A stretch of DNA of 64,000 nucleotides from Methylobacterium sp. B4 (lineage in GTDB: Bacteria; Pseudomonadota; Alphaproteobacteria; Rhizobiales; Beijerinckiaceae): NCBI RefSeq assembly GCF_003201865.1, contig NZ_QJJJ01000013.1, forward strand, positions 55,966 through 119,965. The letters are read 5' to 3'. Position 1 is the stretch's first letter, and every line of letters starts with the position of its first letter. Shown here in pieces: positions 35,888 to 44,958 of this stretch. The position numbers and the translations under genes were made by a program. Under the pieces are notes generated by a model that ran no database searches, was not told the DNA's origin, and saw only the letters and a list, made by a program, of their open reading frames with translations.

Positions 35888-37099
35888 ATGAACGTGTTCT
35901 CGCGCCGGGGCCTGATCGCCGCAGCGGGCGGCGTCGCATTGAGCGCTGGCGCCAACGCGGCGGACGGCCCGTCCCCGGTCCGGGGCGGCAAGGGCGCGGA
36001 TATCCTGGGTCCGCGCAACACGCCTCGGGAAGCGGAGGACCCCTTCACCCTGGCACCGCCGAAGACCGATCACGGCACCATGCCGAACCTGAAATGGTCC
36101 TTCGCCGACAGCCACATGCGGCTGGAAGAGGGGGGCTGGGCGCGCCAGACCACGACGCGGGAGTTGCCGATCTCCACCGCCATGGCCGGCGTGAACATGC
36201 GCCTCAAGGCCAACGCGGTGCGCGAGATGCATTGGCACAAGGAAGCGGAGTGGGCCTACATGATCAAGGGGCGGGCCCGCATCACCGCCATCGACGGGGA
36301 CGGGCGCACCTTCGCCGACGATGTCGGCGAGGGCGACCTCTGGTACTTCCCCTCCGGCATCCCGCACTCGATCCAGGGCCTCGAAGGCCCGGAGGACGGC
36401 TGCGAGTTCCTGCTCGTCTTCGACGACGGGCATTTCTCCGAGGACTCGACCTTCCTGATCACCGATTGGCTCGCCCATACGCCGCGGGACGTGCTCGCCA
36501 AGAATTTCGGTCTGCCGGAAAGCGCCTTCCAGGGGATCCCCGAGAAGGAACTCTACATCTTCCCTGGCCCGAAGCCGGGCGGGCTCGCCGAGGACAAGCT
36601 GGGTGGCGCCGGACCGGTGCCGAAGAGCTTCAGCCACAGGATGCTGGCGCAGGAGCCGATCCGCTCGAAGGGCGGCAGCGTGCGGATCACCGATTCCTCG
36701 ATCTTTCCCGCTTCCACCACCATCGCCGCGGCCCTGGTCGAATTGGAGCCCGGCGCGATGCGCGAGCTGCACTGGCACCCGAACGGCGACGAGTGGCAGT
36801 ACTACCTGTCCGGCCGCGGGCGCATGACCGTGTTCGGCTCGGAGTCGAAGGCGCGCAGCTTCGATTATCAGGCCGGCGACGTCGGCTACGTGCCCTTCGC
36901 CATGGGCCACTACATCGAGAACACCGGCGACACGCCGCTCACCTTCCTCGAGATGTTTCGCTCTCCGCGCTACGCCGACATCTCCCTGCGCCAGTGGATG
37001 GCCCTGACCCCGCACGCCCTGGTGCAGGCGCATACGCGGCTCGACCGTGCGGCGATCGACGCCCTGCCGCAGGCGAAGTCGCTGGTCGTGCCGGGCTGA
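35888..37099 (+). CDS. oxdC: Exported oxalate decarboxylase (bicupin)
   Basis: Oxalate decarboxylase turns oxalate into formate and carbon dioxide with manganese and oxygen. The 403-residue protein has a twin-arginine signal ([18 protein letters not shown]) and two cupin domains. First site: His115, His117, Glu121, His160. Second: His295, His297, Glu302, His341. The lid loop SEDST at 184-188 is close to the SENST loop that makes Bacillus OxdC a decarboxylase rather than an oxidase. ATG at 35888 follows ACGGAGGTCGTC. It is a single gene convergent with glnE (five-base gap). The periplasmic location would release formate outside the cytoplasm, where a methylotroph could use it. Confidence 0.93.
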   Translation: MNVFSRRGLIAAAGGVALSAGANAADGPSPVRGGKGADILGPRNTPREAEDPFTLAPPKTDHGTMPNLKWSFADSHMRLEEGGWARQTTTRELPISTAMAGVNMRLKANAVREMHWHKEAEWAYMIKGRARITAIDGDGRTFADDVGEGDLWYFPSGIPHSIQGLEGPEDGCEFLLVFDDGHFSEDSTFLITDWLAHTPRDVLAKNFGLPESAFQGIPEKELYIFPGPKPGGLAEDKLGGAGPVPKSFSHRMLAQEPIRSKGGSVRITDSSIFPASTTIAAALVELEPGAMRELHWHPNGDEWQYYLSGRGRMTVFGSESKARSFDYQAGDVGYVPFAMGHYIENTGDTPLTFLEMFRSPRYADISLRQWMALTPHALVQAHTRLDRAAIDALPQAKSLVVPG

Positions 37100-37104
37100 A
37101 CCGA

Positions 37105-40062
37105 TCAGTCGGGGGCGCCGAGCCGCCGATCGAAGATCGCGCGCACCGCCGCCCGCTCCGCGTCGAGTTGGGCGGTGAGCGCCCTCGCGTCGGGCAGGTT
37201 GGCGGCGCGGGCGAGGCGGGCGAGCGCCACCGCGGAGGCTTGCGTCGGGTCGCCCTCGACCATGAGGCGCTGCCACTGATGCACGTCGTCGAGAAGACGG
37301 TAGGCCGCGTCGAGACGCTCCGCCTCCTCGCCCTCGATCAGCCCGGCCGCGGCGGCGTCGGCGAAGACGCCCGTTGCCTCCCGGCCGATCAGCGCCGGAT
37401 GGGCCTGCGCGTGGCCGAGCACCAGGGCCTGCGCGAGGAAGTCGAGATCGAGCAGGCCGCCGGGGCTGAGCTTCAGGTCGAGCGGGCCGTGGTCGCCCTT
37501 CTCGCGCTCGACGGTGGCACGCATGGCGCGCACATCGCGGTAAACGGCGTCGGCGTCGCGTGCCTGGGTGAGCGCCTCGCGGATCACCGCCTGCACCTCT
37601 TCGGCGAGGCTCGCATCGCCCGCGATCACCCGGGCGCGGGTCAGCGCCATATGCTCCCACAGCTCCGCCTCCTCGCGCTGGTAGGCGCGGAAGCTGCGGA
37701 ACTGCGACGCGGCCGCGCCCTGGCCCCCGCCCGGCCGCAGGCGCAGGTCGACCTCGTAGAGATGGCCGCGACGGGTCGGGGCGGTCAGTGCCGCGACGAG
37801 GCGCTGCGTCAGGCGATTATAGGCCACCGCCGCGTCGAGGGGCTTCGGCCCGGCGCTGGTGCGGTCGTCCGGATCGAAATCGTAGAGCACCACGAGATCG
37901 AGATCCGATTCCGCCGTGAGTTGGCGCGAGCCGAGCCGGCCGTAGCCGAGCACGACCATCCGCCCTCCCGGCACGGCCCCGTGATCGGCGAAGAAGGTCT
38001 TCGAGACCGCCTCAAGGGCCGTGGCGACCGCGGCGTCGGCGATGGCGGAGAAGGCCTCGCCGGCCGCCCGCGGCGTCAGGATGCCGGAGAGCAGCCGCGC
38101 ACCCGTGAGGAAACGGAGCTGGCGGGCCGCGTCGCGGCTGCGGTCGAGGAAGGTCTCGTGACTGTCCGGCTTGCCCAGCAGGGCGCGGTAATGGGCGGCG
38201 AGTCCCTGCGGATCGACCGACGGATCGACGAAATCGGGGTCGATCACCGCATCGAGGACGTGCGGGGAGAAGGCGACGGTGTCGGCGAGCCGCGGCGCGC
38301 TGCCGAGGAGATCGGCGAAGAGCAGCCGCAGGCGCTCGTGCTCCCGCAGGATGGTCAGCAGCTCGACCGCCGCCGGCATCCGCCCGAAGGCGCGGTCGAG
38401 GTTGGCCAGAGCCGCATCCGGGTCCGGCGTGCCGGAGAGCGCCTTGAGCAGGGCCGGCACCAGTTCGGTCAGCACCTCCCGGGCGCGGGCGCTGCGCACC
38501 GCCGCGCGGCGCCCGAAATGCCAGCCGCGCACGGTGTCGGCCACCCGCTCGGGATCGCGGAAGCCGAGGCCGCGCAGGGTCGCGAGCGTCGCCGGATCAT
38601 CCTCGGAGCCGCTGAAGACGAGATCGCCCAGTTCCGACGAGAGATCGGGGCCGGCCTCGAACAGCAGGGCGTAGTGGGCCTGGACGCGCCGGGCATGGGC
38701 CAGAAGGGCGGCCTCGAAGGCGGGCAGGTCGGCAAATCCGGCAAAGCGCGCGAAGGCTTCGAGTTCGCTCCGGTCGGTGGGCAGGCGCTGGGTCTGCTCG
38801 TCGCGCACCATCTGGAGGCGGTGCTCGACGGTGCGCAGGAAGACGTAGGCCGCTCCCAGCTCGTCCCGGGCCTCGGCCGAGATCCAGCCGTCCTCGTGAA
38901 GGGCGGCCAGCATCGGCACCGTGGCGCGGGCGCGCAGGGCCGGGCGGCGTCCGCCGAAGACGAGCTGCTGCGTCTGGACGAAGAACTCGATCTCCCGGAT
39001 GCCGCCGCGGCCCAGCTTGATGTCGTGGCCGGCGACCGCAAGCGCCTCGTGGCCGCGCACGGCATGGATCTGCCGCTTCATGGCGTGCACGTCGGCAATC
39101 GCCGCGAAGTCGAAATACTTGCGCCAGACGAAGGGCGTCAGGTCGGCCAGGAAGCGCTCGCCCGCCGGAATGTCGCCGGCGATGGCCCGCGCCTTGATGA
39201 AGGCCGCGCGCTCCCAGTTCTGGCCCGTGGTCTCGTAATAGACGTAGGCCGAGGACAGGCTCATGGCCGTCGGGGTCGAGCCGGGATCGGGGCGCAGCCG
39301 GTAATCGACCCGGTGGACGTAGCCGTCGCCGGTGCGCTCCTGCAGCAGCTTCGAGACGCCTTGCGCCAGCCGCGTGAAGAAGGGCGTCGGCTCCAGCCCC
39401 TGTTTCAAGGGAGCCGCCTCGGGATCGAAGAAGACGATCAGGTCGATGTCGCTGGAATAGTTCAGTTCGCGTCCGCCGAGCTTGCCCAGGCCCAGCACCA
39501 CGAGGCCGGAGCCGACCTGCGGCTCGGCCGGGTCCAGGGGGTGAAACCGGCCCGCGGCAGCGGCCTGCAGCAGCATCGCATCGACCGCCGCGCCGACGGA
39601 GGCATCGGCGAAATCCGAGAGCGCGGCGGTGATCCGAGCCAGCGGCCAGACCCCGCCGATATCGGCGAGCGCCAGGAGCAGGGCGTGTTCGGCCCGGTTG
39701 CGCCGCAGGGTCCGGCCGACCGCGTCGAGATCGGGCGCCTGCCCCTCCCCCGTTCGTCCGGCGCCGCGCTGTGCGGTGACGAGGCGGGCATCGGCGGCTT
39801 CCGGCGCCTCCTGCAGCAGCCGGGCGAGGCGCTGCGGATCGCGGGCGGCGAGCGACCAGAGGAAGGGCGAATGGTCGGCAAGCGCGGCCAGAAGGTTCCC
39901 GGCCGCTCCCTCGCACAGGGTGGCGGGAAGGGCCGCGGCGATCTCAGCGACCCGCGCGCGCGCCGCGTCCGGGTCGGACAGAGGCGGCGCCTGCCCCAGC
40001 CGTTCGAACAGGGGTGCGGTGCCGTCGTCGCGGGCAGCCTGCCCGCCGTCTCGCCTGCTCAT
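37105..40062 (-). CDS. glnE: Glutamine synthetase adenylyltransferase/adenylyl-removing enzyme
   Basis: GlnE adds AMP to, and removes it from, glutamine synthetase in response to PII and glutamine. The 985-residue protein has both nucleotidyltransferase domains: the N-terminal deadenylylase with GLGKLGGRELNYSSDIDLI near residue 180 and the C-terminal adenylylase with GYGRLGSRQLTAESDLDLV near 700. Helical linker regions separate them. The start at 40062 (MSRRDGGQAARDD) follows GGGGACGGC; the frame is open upstream to 40197 without a family pattern. It is a single gene; glnD, which modifies the PII signal, is 6 kb away on the other strand. Confidence 0.96.
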   Translation of the reverse strand: MSRRDGGQAARDDGTAPLFERLGQAPPLSDPDAARARVAEIAAALPATLCEGAAGNLLAALADHSPFLWSLAARDPQRLARLLQEAPEAADARLVTAQRGAGRTGEGQAPDLDAVGRTLRRNRAEHALLLALADIGGVWPLARITAALSDFADASVGAAVDAMLLQAAAAGRFHPLDPAEPQVGSGLVVLGLGKLGGRELNYSSDIDLIVFFDPEAAPLKQGLEPTPFFTRLAQGVSKLLQERTGDGYVHRVDYRLRPDPGSTPTAMSLSSAYVYYETTGQNWERAAFIKARAIAGDIPAGERFLADLTPFVWRKYFDFAAIADVHAMKRQIHAVRGHEALAVAGHDIKLGRGGIREIEFFVQTQQLVFGGRRPALRARATVPMLAALHEDGWISAEARDELGAAYVFLRTVEHRLQMVRDEQTQRLPTDRSELEAFARFAGFADLPAFEAALLAHARRVQAHYALLFEAGPDLSSELGDLVFSGSEDDPATLATLRGLGFRDPERVADTVRGWHFGRRAAVRSARAREVLTELVPALLKALSGTPDPDAALANLDRAFGRMPAAVELLTILREHERLRLLFADLLGSAPRLADTVAFSPHVLDAVIDPDFVDPSVDPQGLAAHYRALLGKPDSHETFLDRSRDAARQLRFLTGARLLSGILTPRAAGEAFSAIADAAVATALEAVSKTFFADHGAVPGGRMVVLGYGRLGSRQLTAESDLDLVVLYDFDPDDRTSAGPKPLDAAVAYNRLTQRLVAALTAPTRRGHLYEVDLRLRPGGGQGAAASQFRSFRAYQREEAELWEHMALTRARVIAGDASLAEEVQAVIREALTQARDADAVYRDVRAMRATVEREKGDHGPLDLKLSPGGLLDLDFLAQALVLGHAQAHPALIGREATGVFADAAAAGLIEGEEAERLDAAYRLLDDVHQWQRLMVEGDPTQASAVALARLARAANLPDARALTAQLDAERAAVRAIFDRRLGAPD

Positions 40063-40358
40063 GCCGTCCCCGTGTCGGTTCCAGGCGTCCCGCGTCGATG
40101 CCGGCGCGCGTGCCTGTCCATCAAACGCGCAATTCGCCCTCTGCCAAGGGGCGATCTCCGAACAGCGATGCGCCGCAGGCGCCGGGCGCCGGTCCAAGGC
40201 GTCCGACTATTCCTTCGTTCGAACGGTCCGCGGGCCCGTCTGGTGCCTCGCCCTGCCTTGTGGAAGAAAGCGGGACCGTGAAAATTTGCCGGCGGGAGCC
40301 TTGCCCGGGCGAGCGACGTTCGAGCCTTCGACGCACTGGATGGGAACGACGCGAATCG

Positions 40359-40598
40359 ATGACCTACCCTCAGTTGATACCGATGGCCGAGGCCGCCGCC
40401 TTCACGATCGGCTGCGCGGTGATCGTGAGCCGTCGGTTCGACCCGCAGCGTGTCGGTGCCGTGCTGGCCGCGCTGCTCTTCGTGGTGTTTCTCGTCTTCC
40501 TCGTAATCTGGTCGATCGACAGCCCGCCGCCCTCGCTCGCGGACCCGAGCGGAATCAAAGGCTACACGACGGAGAGACCGTCCTCAGGCGATCTTTAG
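40359..40598 (+). CDS. Small membrane protein of unknown function
   Basis: The 79-residue protein has one strong hydrophobic segment (VGAVLAALLFVVFLVFLVIW, about residues 32-51) and a weaker one near the N-terminus (AAAFTIGCAVIVS), with a polar tail. It should sit in the inner membrane. I recognise no family. The start ATG lies at 40359 with no strong ribosome site. Its last 15 bases overlap the end of the convergent histidine kinase gene. About 296 bases separate it from glnE, in which I see no other gene. Confidence 0.55.
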   Translation: MTYPQLIPMAEAAAFTIGCAVIVSRRFDPQRVGAVLAALLFVVFLVFLVIWSIDSPPPSLADPSGIKGYTTERPSSGDL

Positions 40599-42005
40599 CG
40601 GCAGGATCAGAGCGGCGGCGAGCCCCGGCGCGTTGTCGGCGAGTTCGACCCGGCCGCCGTGCAGGCGCGCCACCGCGTTGACGAGGCTGAGCCCCAAGCC
40701 GAATCCGGGTCGGCTTCGCGCGGCGTCGAGGCGGATGAACCGGTCGAGCACACGCCCCCGCTCCGCCTCCGGGATGCCGGGGCCGCGATCGGCCACCCGC
40801 AGCCGGACCGCGCCGTCGGCCCGCGCGGCGTCGACCACGATCTCCCGGGGCGCGCCTTCGGCGGCGTCGCCGCCATACTTGATGGCGTTGTCGATCAGGT
40901 TGGCGAGCGCCTGACCCACCAACTCCCGGTTGCCGTCGAGCTGCAGGTCCGGCTCGGCCGTCACGGTCAGGCTCAGTCCCTTCTCCTCGGCCAGCGGCTC
41001 GTAGAGTTCGGCGACCTCGCGGGCCACCGCGCCCGCGTCGAAGCGGCGGAAGGTCTCGGGTGCGCTGCCGGCCTCCAGCCGGGCGATGGTCAAAAGCGCG
41101 TTGAACACACGGATCAGCCCGTCGCTGTCCTCGATCACGCCTTCGATGGCCATCCGCAGGGCATCGGGCGAATCGGCCGTGCGCAGGGCCTCGTCGGCGC
41201 GGTTGCGCAGGCGGGTGAGGGGCGTCTTGAGGTCGTGGGCGATGTTGTCGGACACCTCCTTCATGCCGCGCATGAGCTCGCCGATGCGCTCCAGCATCAG
41301 GTTGAGGTTCTGGGCGAGGCGGTCGAGCTCGTCGCCCGTGCCCGCCACACGGAGCCGCCCGTCGAGGTCGCCCGCCATGATGGTGCGGGTCGTCTCGGTC
41401 ATGTCGTCCACGCGCTTGAGCACGCGGCTCGCCACGAACCAGCCGCCCACCACGCCGAGCAGCACCACCAGCGCCAGCGAGGAGCCGAAGGTGTTGCCGA
41501 TCGCCGCCCGCAGACGGTCGCGCTCCTCGGTGTCGCGGCCCACGAGCAGGCGGAACCCGCCGGCCAGCGTATAGACCCGCATGATCGCCCGGTGCTCCTC
41601 CCCCTCCGCCTCGGAGCGGCGCCCATAGGGCCCGTCGTACTGACCGGGCTGGGACAGGACGCCGGAGGGGACCCGGCTGACATTGCCGACGATGTGCTCT
41701 CCGGCCGGCGTGGTGACGAGATAGAGCGAGGCGCCGGGTTCCTGGGCGCGCCGCTCCACCACGGCGATGAGCCGGCGCAGGCCGCCGGCCGTGTACTGCT
41801 CGGACAGGCCGTTGATCTCGGCGTCGATCGTCGAGACGATCTGGTCGTCGAGCACGCGTCGCGCATTCCAGGCGACGTAACCGAGCCCGAGCGAGGCCAG
41901 CAGCGCAAACAGCATGAGGTAGGCCAGCGACAGCTTGAAGGCCGTCGTGCGGAAGATCTTGCCGATCCGCGTCAGCGGCCGGTCGGGCGCGGATTCACGG
42001 GTCAC
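40584..42005 (-). CDS. Sensor histidine kinase (HAMP-HisKA-HATPase)
   Basis: The 473-residue kinase has two membrane segments (about residues 24-45 and 172-195) around a periplasmic sensor of about 125 residues, a HAMP linker, and the dimerisation domain VSDNIAHDLKTPLTRLR with phospho-acceptor His257. The ATP-binding domain shows NLIDNAIKYGG (N box), VADRGPGIPEAE (G1) and RPGFGLGLSLVNAVARLHGG (F/G2). It phosphorylates the response regulator encoded just upstream, whose stop overlaps its start by four bases. The signal is unknown; the sensor is small and has no recognisable ligand domain. Confidence 0.94.
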   Translation of the reverse strand: MTRESAPDRPLTRIGKIFRTTAFKLSLAYLMLFALLASLGLGYVAWNARRVLDDQIVSTIDAEINGLSEQYTAGGLRRLIAVVERRAQEPGASLYLVTTPAGEHIVGNVSRVPSGVLSQPGQYDGPYGRRSEAEGEEHRAIMRVYTLAGGFRLLVGRDTEERDRLRAAIGNTFGSSLALVVLLGVVGGWFVASRVLKRVDDMTETTRTIMAGDLDGRLRVAGTGDELDRLAQNLNLMLERIGELMRGMKEVSDNIAHDLKTPLTRLRNRADEALRTADSPDALRMAIEGVIEDSDGLIRVFNALLTIARLEAGSAPETFRRFDAGAVAREVAELYEPLAEEKGLSLTVTAEPDLQLDGNRELVGQALANLIDNAIKYGGDAAEGAPREIVVDAARADGAVRLRVADRGPGIPEAERGRVLDRFIRLDAARSRPGFGLGLSLVNAVARLHGGRVELADNAPGLAAALILPLKIA

Positions 42006-42700
42006 GTGACGTGCGGCTCGTCGAGCCGGATCACGTAGCCGGCGCCGCGCACCGTGTGGATCAACGGATGCTCGAAGCCGCGGTCGATCTTGGAGCGCAG
42101 GCGCGAGACGTGCACGTCGATGACGTTGGTCTGCGGATCGAAATGATAGTCCCAGACATGCTCCAGCAGCATGGTCCGGGTCACGACCTGGCCCGCGTGC
42201 CGCATGAGGTATTCGAGCAGTCGGAACTCGCGGGGCTGGAGCACGATCTCGCGGCCCGCCCGCGTCACCCGGTGCGAGAGGCGGTCGAGTTCGAGATCGC
42301 CGACGCGGTAGGCGGTCGCCTCCGTCTGCCCCGGTGCGGCCGCCCGGCGGCGGGCGAGGACCTCGGTGCGGGCCAGCAACTCGGAGAAGGCGTAGGGCTT
42401 GGGCAGATAGTCGTCGCCACCGGCGCGCAGCCCCTTCACCCGGTCGTCCACCTGCCCCAGCGCGGAGAGGATGAGGACGGGGGTGGCGATCCCCTGCTCG
42501 CGCAGGGAGCGCACCAGGGAAAGGCCGTCGAGCTTCGGCAGCATCCGGTCGACGATCAGCACGTCGTAGTCGCCCTCGCGGGCCAGCGCGTAGCCGTCGA
42601 GGCCGTCGCCGGCATGATCCACGGCGTGTCCGGCTTCCCGGAACGCCTTGACCAGATAGGCGGCGGCCTCGCGGTCGTCTTCGATGATGAGCAGGCGCAT
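42002..42700 (-). CDS. OmpR/PhoB-type response regulator
   Basis: The 232-residue regulator has a receiver domain with acidic residues Glu7, Asp8 and Asp9, phospho-acceptor Asp51 (VLIVDRMLPKLDG) and Lys101 (DDYLPKPYAF), followed by a winged-helix DNA-binding domain ending with VIDVHVSRLRSKIDRGFEHP and VRGAGYVIRLD. It controls transcription of target genes, with its partner kinase encoded directly downstream in an ATGA overlap. The OsmC-family gene ends 23 bases upstream on the same strand and may be part of the same operon. Targets cannot be read from this window. Confidence 0.95.
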   Translation of the reverse strand: MRLLIIEDDREAAAYLVKAFREAGHAVDHAGDGLDGYALAREGDYDVLIVDRMLPKLDGLSLVRSLREQGIATPVLILSALGQVDDRVKGLRAGGDDYLPKPYAFSELLARTEVLARRRAAAPGQTEATAYRVGDLELDRLSHRVTRAGREIVLQPREFRLLEYLMRHAGQVVTRTMLLEHVWDYHFDPQTNVIDVHVSRLRSKIDRGFEHPLIHTVRGAGYVIRLDEPHVT

Positions 42701-42723
42701 AGCCTGTCAGATAAGACTCGCGC

Positions 42724-43233
42724 TCACGGACGGGAGGCGCTGACGGCCAATTCCGGCTTGTGGTTGAGCGTCTGGAACACCACGCAGTAACGCTCGGTCA
42801 GCTTGAGGAGCTGGTCGAGCTTTTCCTGGGGCGCGTCGGTGTCGAGGTCGAACTTCAGGCGGATGGCCCGGAAGCCGACCGGTGCCTCCTTGTCGACACC
42901 CAGCGTGCCGCGGAAATCGAGGTCGCCCTCGGCGCTGACGGTGCCGGCCTTGAGCGGGATTTCGAGCGCGGTCGCGACCGCCTTCACGGTGACGCCGGCG
43001 CAGGCGACGAGCGCTTCGAGCAGCATGTCGCCCGAGCACAATTCGGCGCCTGAGCCGCCGGTCGCCGGGTGGAGGCCCGCCACCGCGAGCGCCCGGCCGG
43101 TCTCGACCTTGCAGGCGATGCTGGTGTCGTCGAGCGAGCCCTTGGCCTTGAGGGTGACGACGGCGGAATCCGGCGTCTCGCGGTACTGGTTCTTGAGCGG
43201 GGCCTGGAGCGCGCGCAGGGCGTTGGCGTCCAT
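42724..43233 (-). CDS. OsmC family peroxiredoxin-like protein
   Basis: OsmC-family proteins reduce organic hydroperoxides using a cysteine pair. The 169-residue protein has the fold pattern and two likely redox cysteines, Cys78 in LLEALVACAGVTVKA and Cys150 in TERYCVVFQTL, plus a further Cys66. It is probably cytoplasmic. The ATG at 43233 is the first start of the frame. It is 23 bases upstream of the two-component regulator and 69 bases downstream of an ABC transporter ATPase gene, all on the minus strand, so co-transcription is possible. The physiological substrate is not evident. Confidence 0.9.
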   Translation of the reverse strand: MDANALRALQAPLKNQYRETPDSAVVTLKAKGSLDDTSIACKVETGRALAVAGLHPATGGSGAELCSGDMLLEALVACAGVTVKAVATALEIPLKAGTVSAEGDLDFRGTLGVDKEAPVGFRAIRLKFDLDTDAPQEKLDQLLKLTERYCVVFQTLNHKPELAVSASRP

Positions 43234-43302
43234 CGTGGTGACCTCCCGATTTTTCTTGGATGAAGGCCCGGGCTTTAGCGGTTTTCCGCGGCCGGCGACA
43301 CC

Positions 43303-44082
43303 TCAGAACGAGCTGCCTCCCGCGAGTTCCGGGGCGCGCGAGGCCTCGCGCGGACGCAGCGAGCGATCGAGGGCGGCGAGGATGGTCCGGGTCGCCGCCT
43401 CGCTCGCCGGCGCCGCCGGTTCGCGCGGGCGGCGCAGCGGCAGGGCCACGGTGTCGTCCAGGCGGCCCGGGCGCGGGCGCATGACGATGGCCCGGTCGGC
43501 GAGCGCCACCGCCTCGCCGACATCGTGGGTGACGATGATGACGGTGGGGCGCACCTCCTCCCACAGGGCCAGCAGATGGCTGTGGAGATCCTTGCGGGTG
43601 AAGGCGTCGAGCGCCGAGAACGGCTCGTCGAGGAGCAGGACCCGCGGGCTGGCGACGAAGGCGCGGGCGATCGAGACGCGCTGCTGCTGCCCGCCGGACA
43701 ATTCCCGAGGCCAGCGGCCGGCATGCTCGGCGAGGCCGACCCGCTCCAGGGCGTGGGCCACGCGCTCGGCGCGCTCGCGCCGTGGCAGGCCGTCGATGCC
43801 GAAGCCGACATTCCCCGCGACATCGAGCCAGGGCAGCAGGCGCGGCTCCTGGAAGACGAGGCCGACGCCCGGATGGGGTCGGGTGATCGCCTCCCCGTCC
43901 AGCACGATGCGGCCCGCACTCGGCCGGTCGAGGCCGGCGACGAGACGCAGGAGGGTGGTCTTCCCGCAGCCCGAGCCGCCGATCAGCGCGACGATCTCGG
44001 CGCTCCGGACGGCGAGGTCGATGCCGTCGAGCGCGCGGGTGCCGTCGGCGTAGGTTTTGGAAAGGCTTTCGATGCTCAGCAT
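43303..44082 (-). CDS. ABC transporter ATPase, sulfonate/taurine-type importer
   Basis: The 259-residue ATPase powers the importer encoded just upstream. Walker A is GGSGCGKTT at 35-43, the Q-loop is GLVFQEPRLLPW, the signature is LSGGQQQRVSIARA, Walker B is VLLLDEPFSALD and the switch is IVTHDVGEAVAL. The sequence type is that of SsuB/TauB. A C-terminal tail of about 50 residues after the core has no known function. It starts seven bases after the permease stop. This is the last gene of the three-gene set: binding protein, permease, ATPase. Confidence 0.93.
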   Translation of the reverse strand: MLSIESLSKTYADGTRALDGIDLAVRSAEIVALIGGSGCGKTTLLRLVAGLDRPSAGRIVLDGEAITRPHPGVGLVFQEPRLLPWLDVAGNVGFGIDGLPRRERAERVAHALERVGLAEHAGRWPRELSGGQQQRVSIARAFVASPRVLLLDEPFSALDAFTRKDLHSHLLALWEEVRPTVIIVTHDVGEAVALADRAIVMRPRPGRLDDTVALPLRRPREPAAPASEAATRTILAALDRSLRPREASRAPELAGGSSF

Positions 44083-44089
44083 GGCCGCC

Positions 44090-44935
44090 TCACAGCGTCT
44101 CCCGTGCCGTGTCCTGCCAGCGCACGAGCGGATTGGTCAGGGCGACGAGCGCCGCGTCGGCGGCCTTGCCGACCACGGCAAAGCTGATGATCGCGGCCAG
44201 GATCTGGTCGGGCTTGCTGAATTGCTGGCCGTCGAGGAGCAGGTAGCCGAGCCCCTCGGAGGCGCCCATCAGCTCGGCCGCCACCACGAACAGGAAGCCG
44301 AGGCCGAGGCCGGTGCGCAGCGCCGTCAGCGTCGCGGGCAGCACCGCCGGCAGCAGGATGCGTCGGACCAGCGCCCATCTCGAGAGGCGGAAGATGCGAC
44401 CGACCTCCACCAGCTTGCGATCGACGGAGGCGATGGCACCGGCGACCCCGATATAGACGGGGAAGAACACGCCGACGGCAATCAGCGCGACCTTCGGCGT
44501 CTCCAGGATGCCGAACCACAGGATGAACAGCGGCACCCAGGCTAAAGAGGGCACCGCGCGCAGGGCTTGGAGGCTCGGATCGACGAGCCAGCGCAGCGGC
44601 GGCAGCGTCGCGGTCAGGGCCCCGGCCAGGATGCCGGCGCTCGCTCCGAAGGCGAAGCCGAGGCCGACCCGGATCAAGGTCGCCTCGACATGCATCCAGA
44701 GTTCGCCCGAGGCGGCGAGCGCCCAGAGGGCGGCGGCGATCCGGCTCGGCGGCGGCAGCAACCGCCCGGAGGAGAGCCCCGCTGCGACGGCGATCTCCCA
44801 GCCCAGTGCGAGGCCCAGCGGCAGCAGCAAGCCGAGCGCCGCCCGCGCGCCGCCGCCTAGGAAGGCGGAACGGCGCGAGGCCGCGGGGACGGGTTGCTCG
44901 TCTGCGGGTGTCAAGGCGACCGGACTGCTGCTCAT
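44090..44935 (-). CDS. ABC transporter permease, sulfonate/taurine-type importer
   Basis: The 281-residue membrane protein has about six hydrophobic segments and the EAA-type cytoplasmic loop (VGRIFRLSRWALVRRILLP) that docks the ATPase. It matches the SsuC/TauC permease class. A polar N-terminus of about 30 residues precedes the first segment. It stands between the binding-protein gene (23-base gap) and the ATPase gene (seven-base gap). The substrate is inferred as an aliphatic sulfonate or related small organic anion from the class only. Confidence 0.92.
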   Translation of the reverse strand: MSSSPVALTPADEQPVPAASRRSAFLGGGARAALGLLLPLGLALGWEIAVAAGLSSGRLLPPPSRIAAALWALAASGELWMHVEATLIRVGLGFAFGASAGILAGALTATLPPLRWLVDPSLQALRAVPSLAWVPLFILWFGILETPKVALIAVGVFFPVYIGVAGAIASVDRKLVEVGRIFRLSRWALVRRILLPAVLPATLTALRTGLGLGFLFVVAAELMGASEGLGYLLLDGQQFSKPDQILAAIISFAVVGKAADAALVALTNPLVRWQDTARETL

Positions 44936-44958
44936 CGCTGTGTCGCGAAACGCGCCCT

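Noticed and set aside
35293..40281. A 1,662-codon open frame on the plus strand opposite glnE and the exonuclease gene
   Set aside because: It is an antisense shadow caused by high GC at third positions; it has no ribosome site, no known fold and runs through several recognised genes.
40063..40358. Hidden gene between glnE and the small membrane protein
   Set aside because: The open frames here lack ribosome sites and protein-like pattern; it is probably promoter DNA of glnE.
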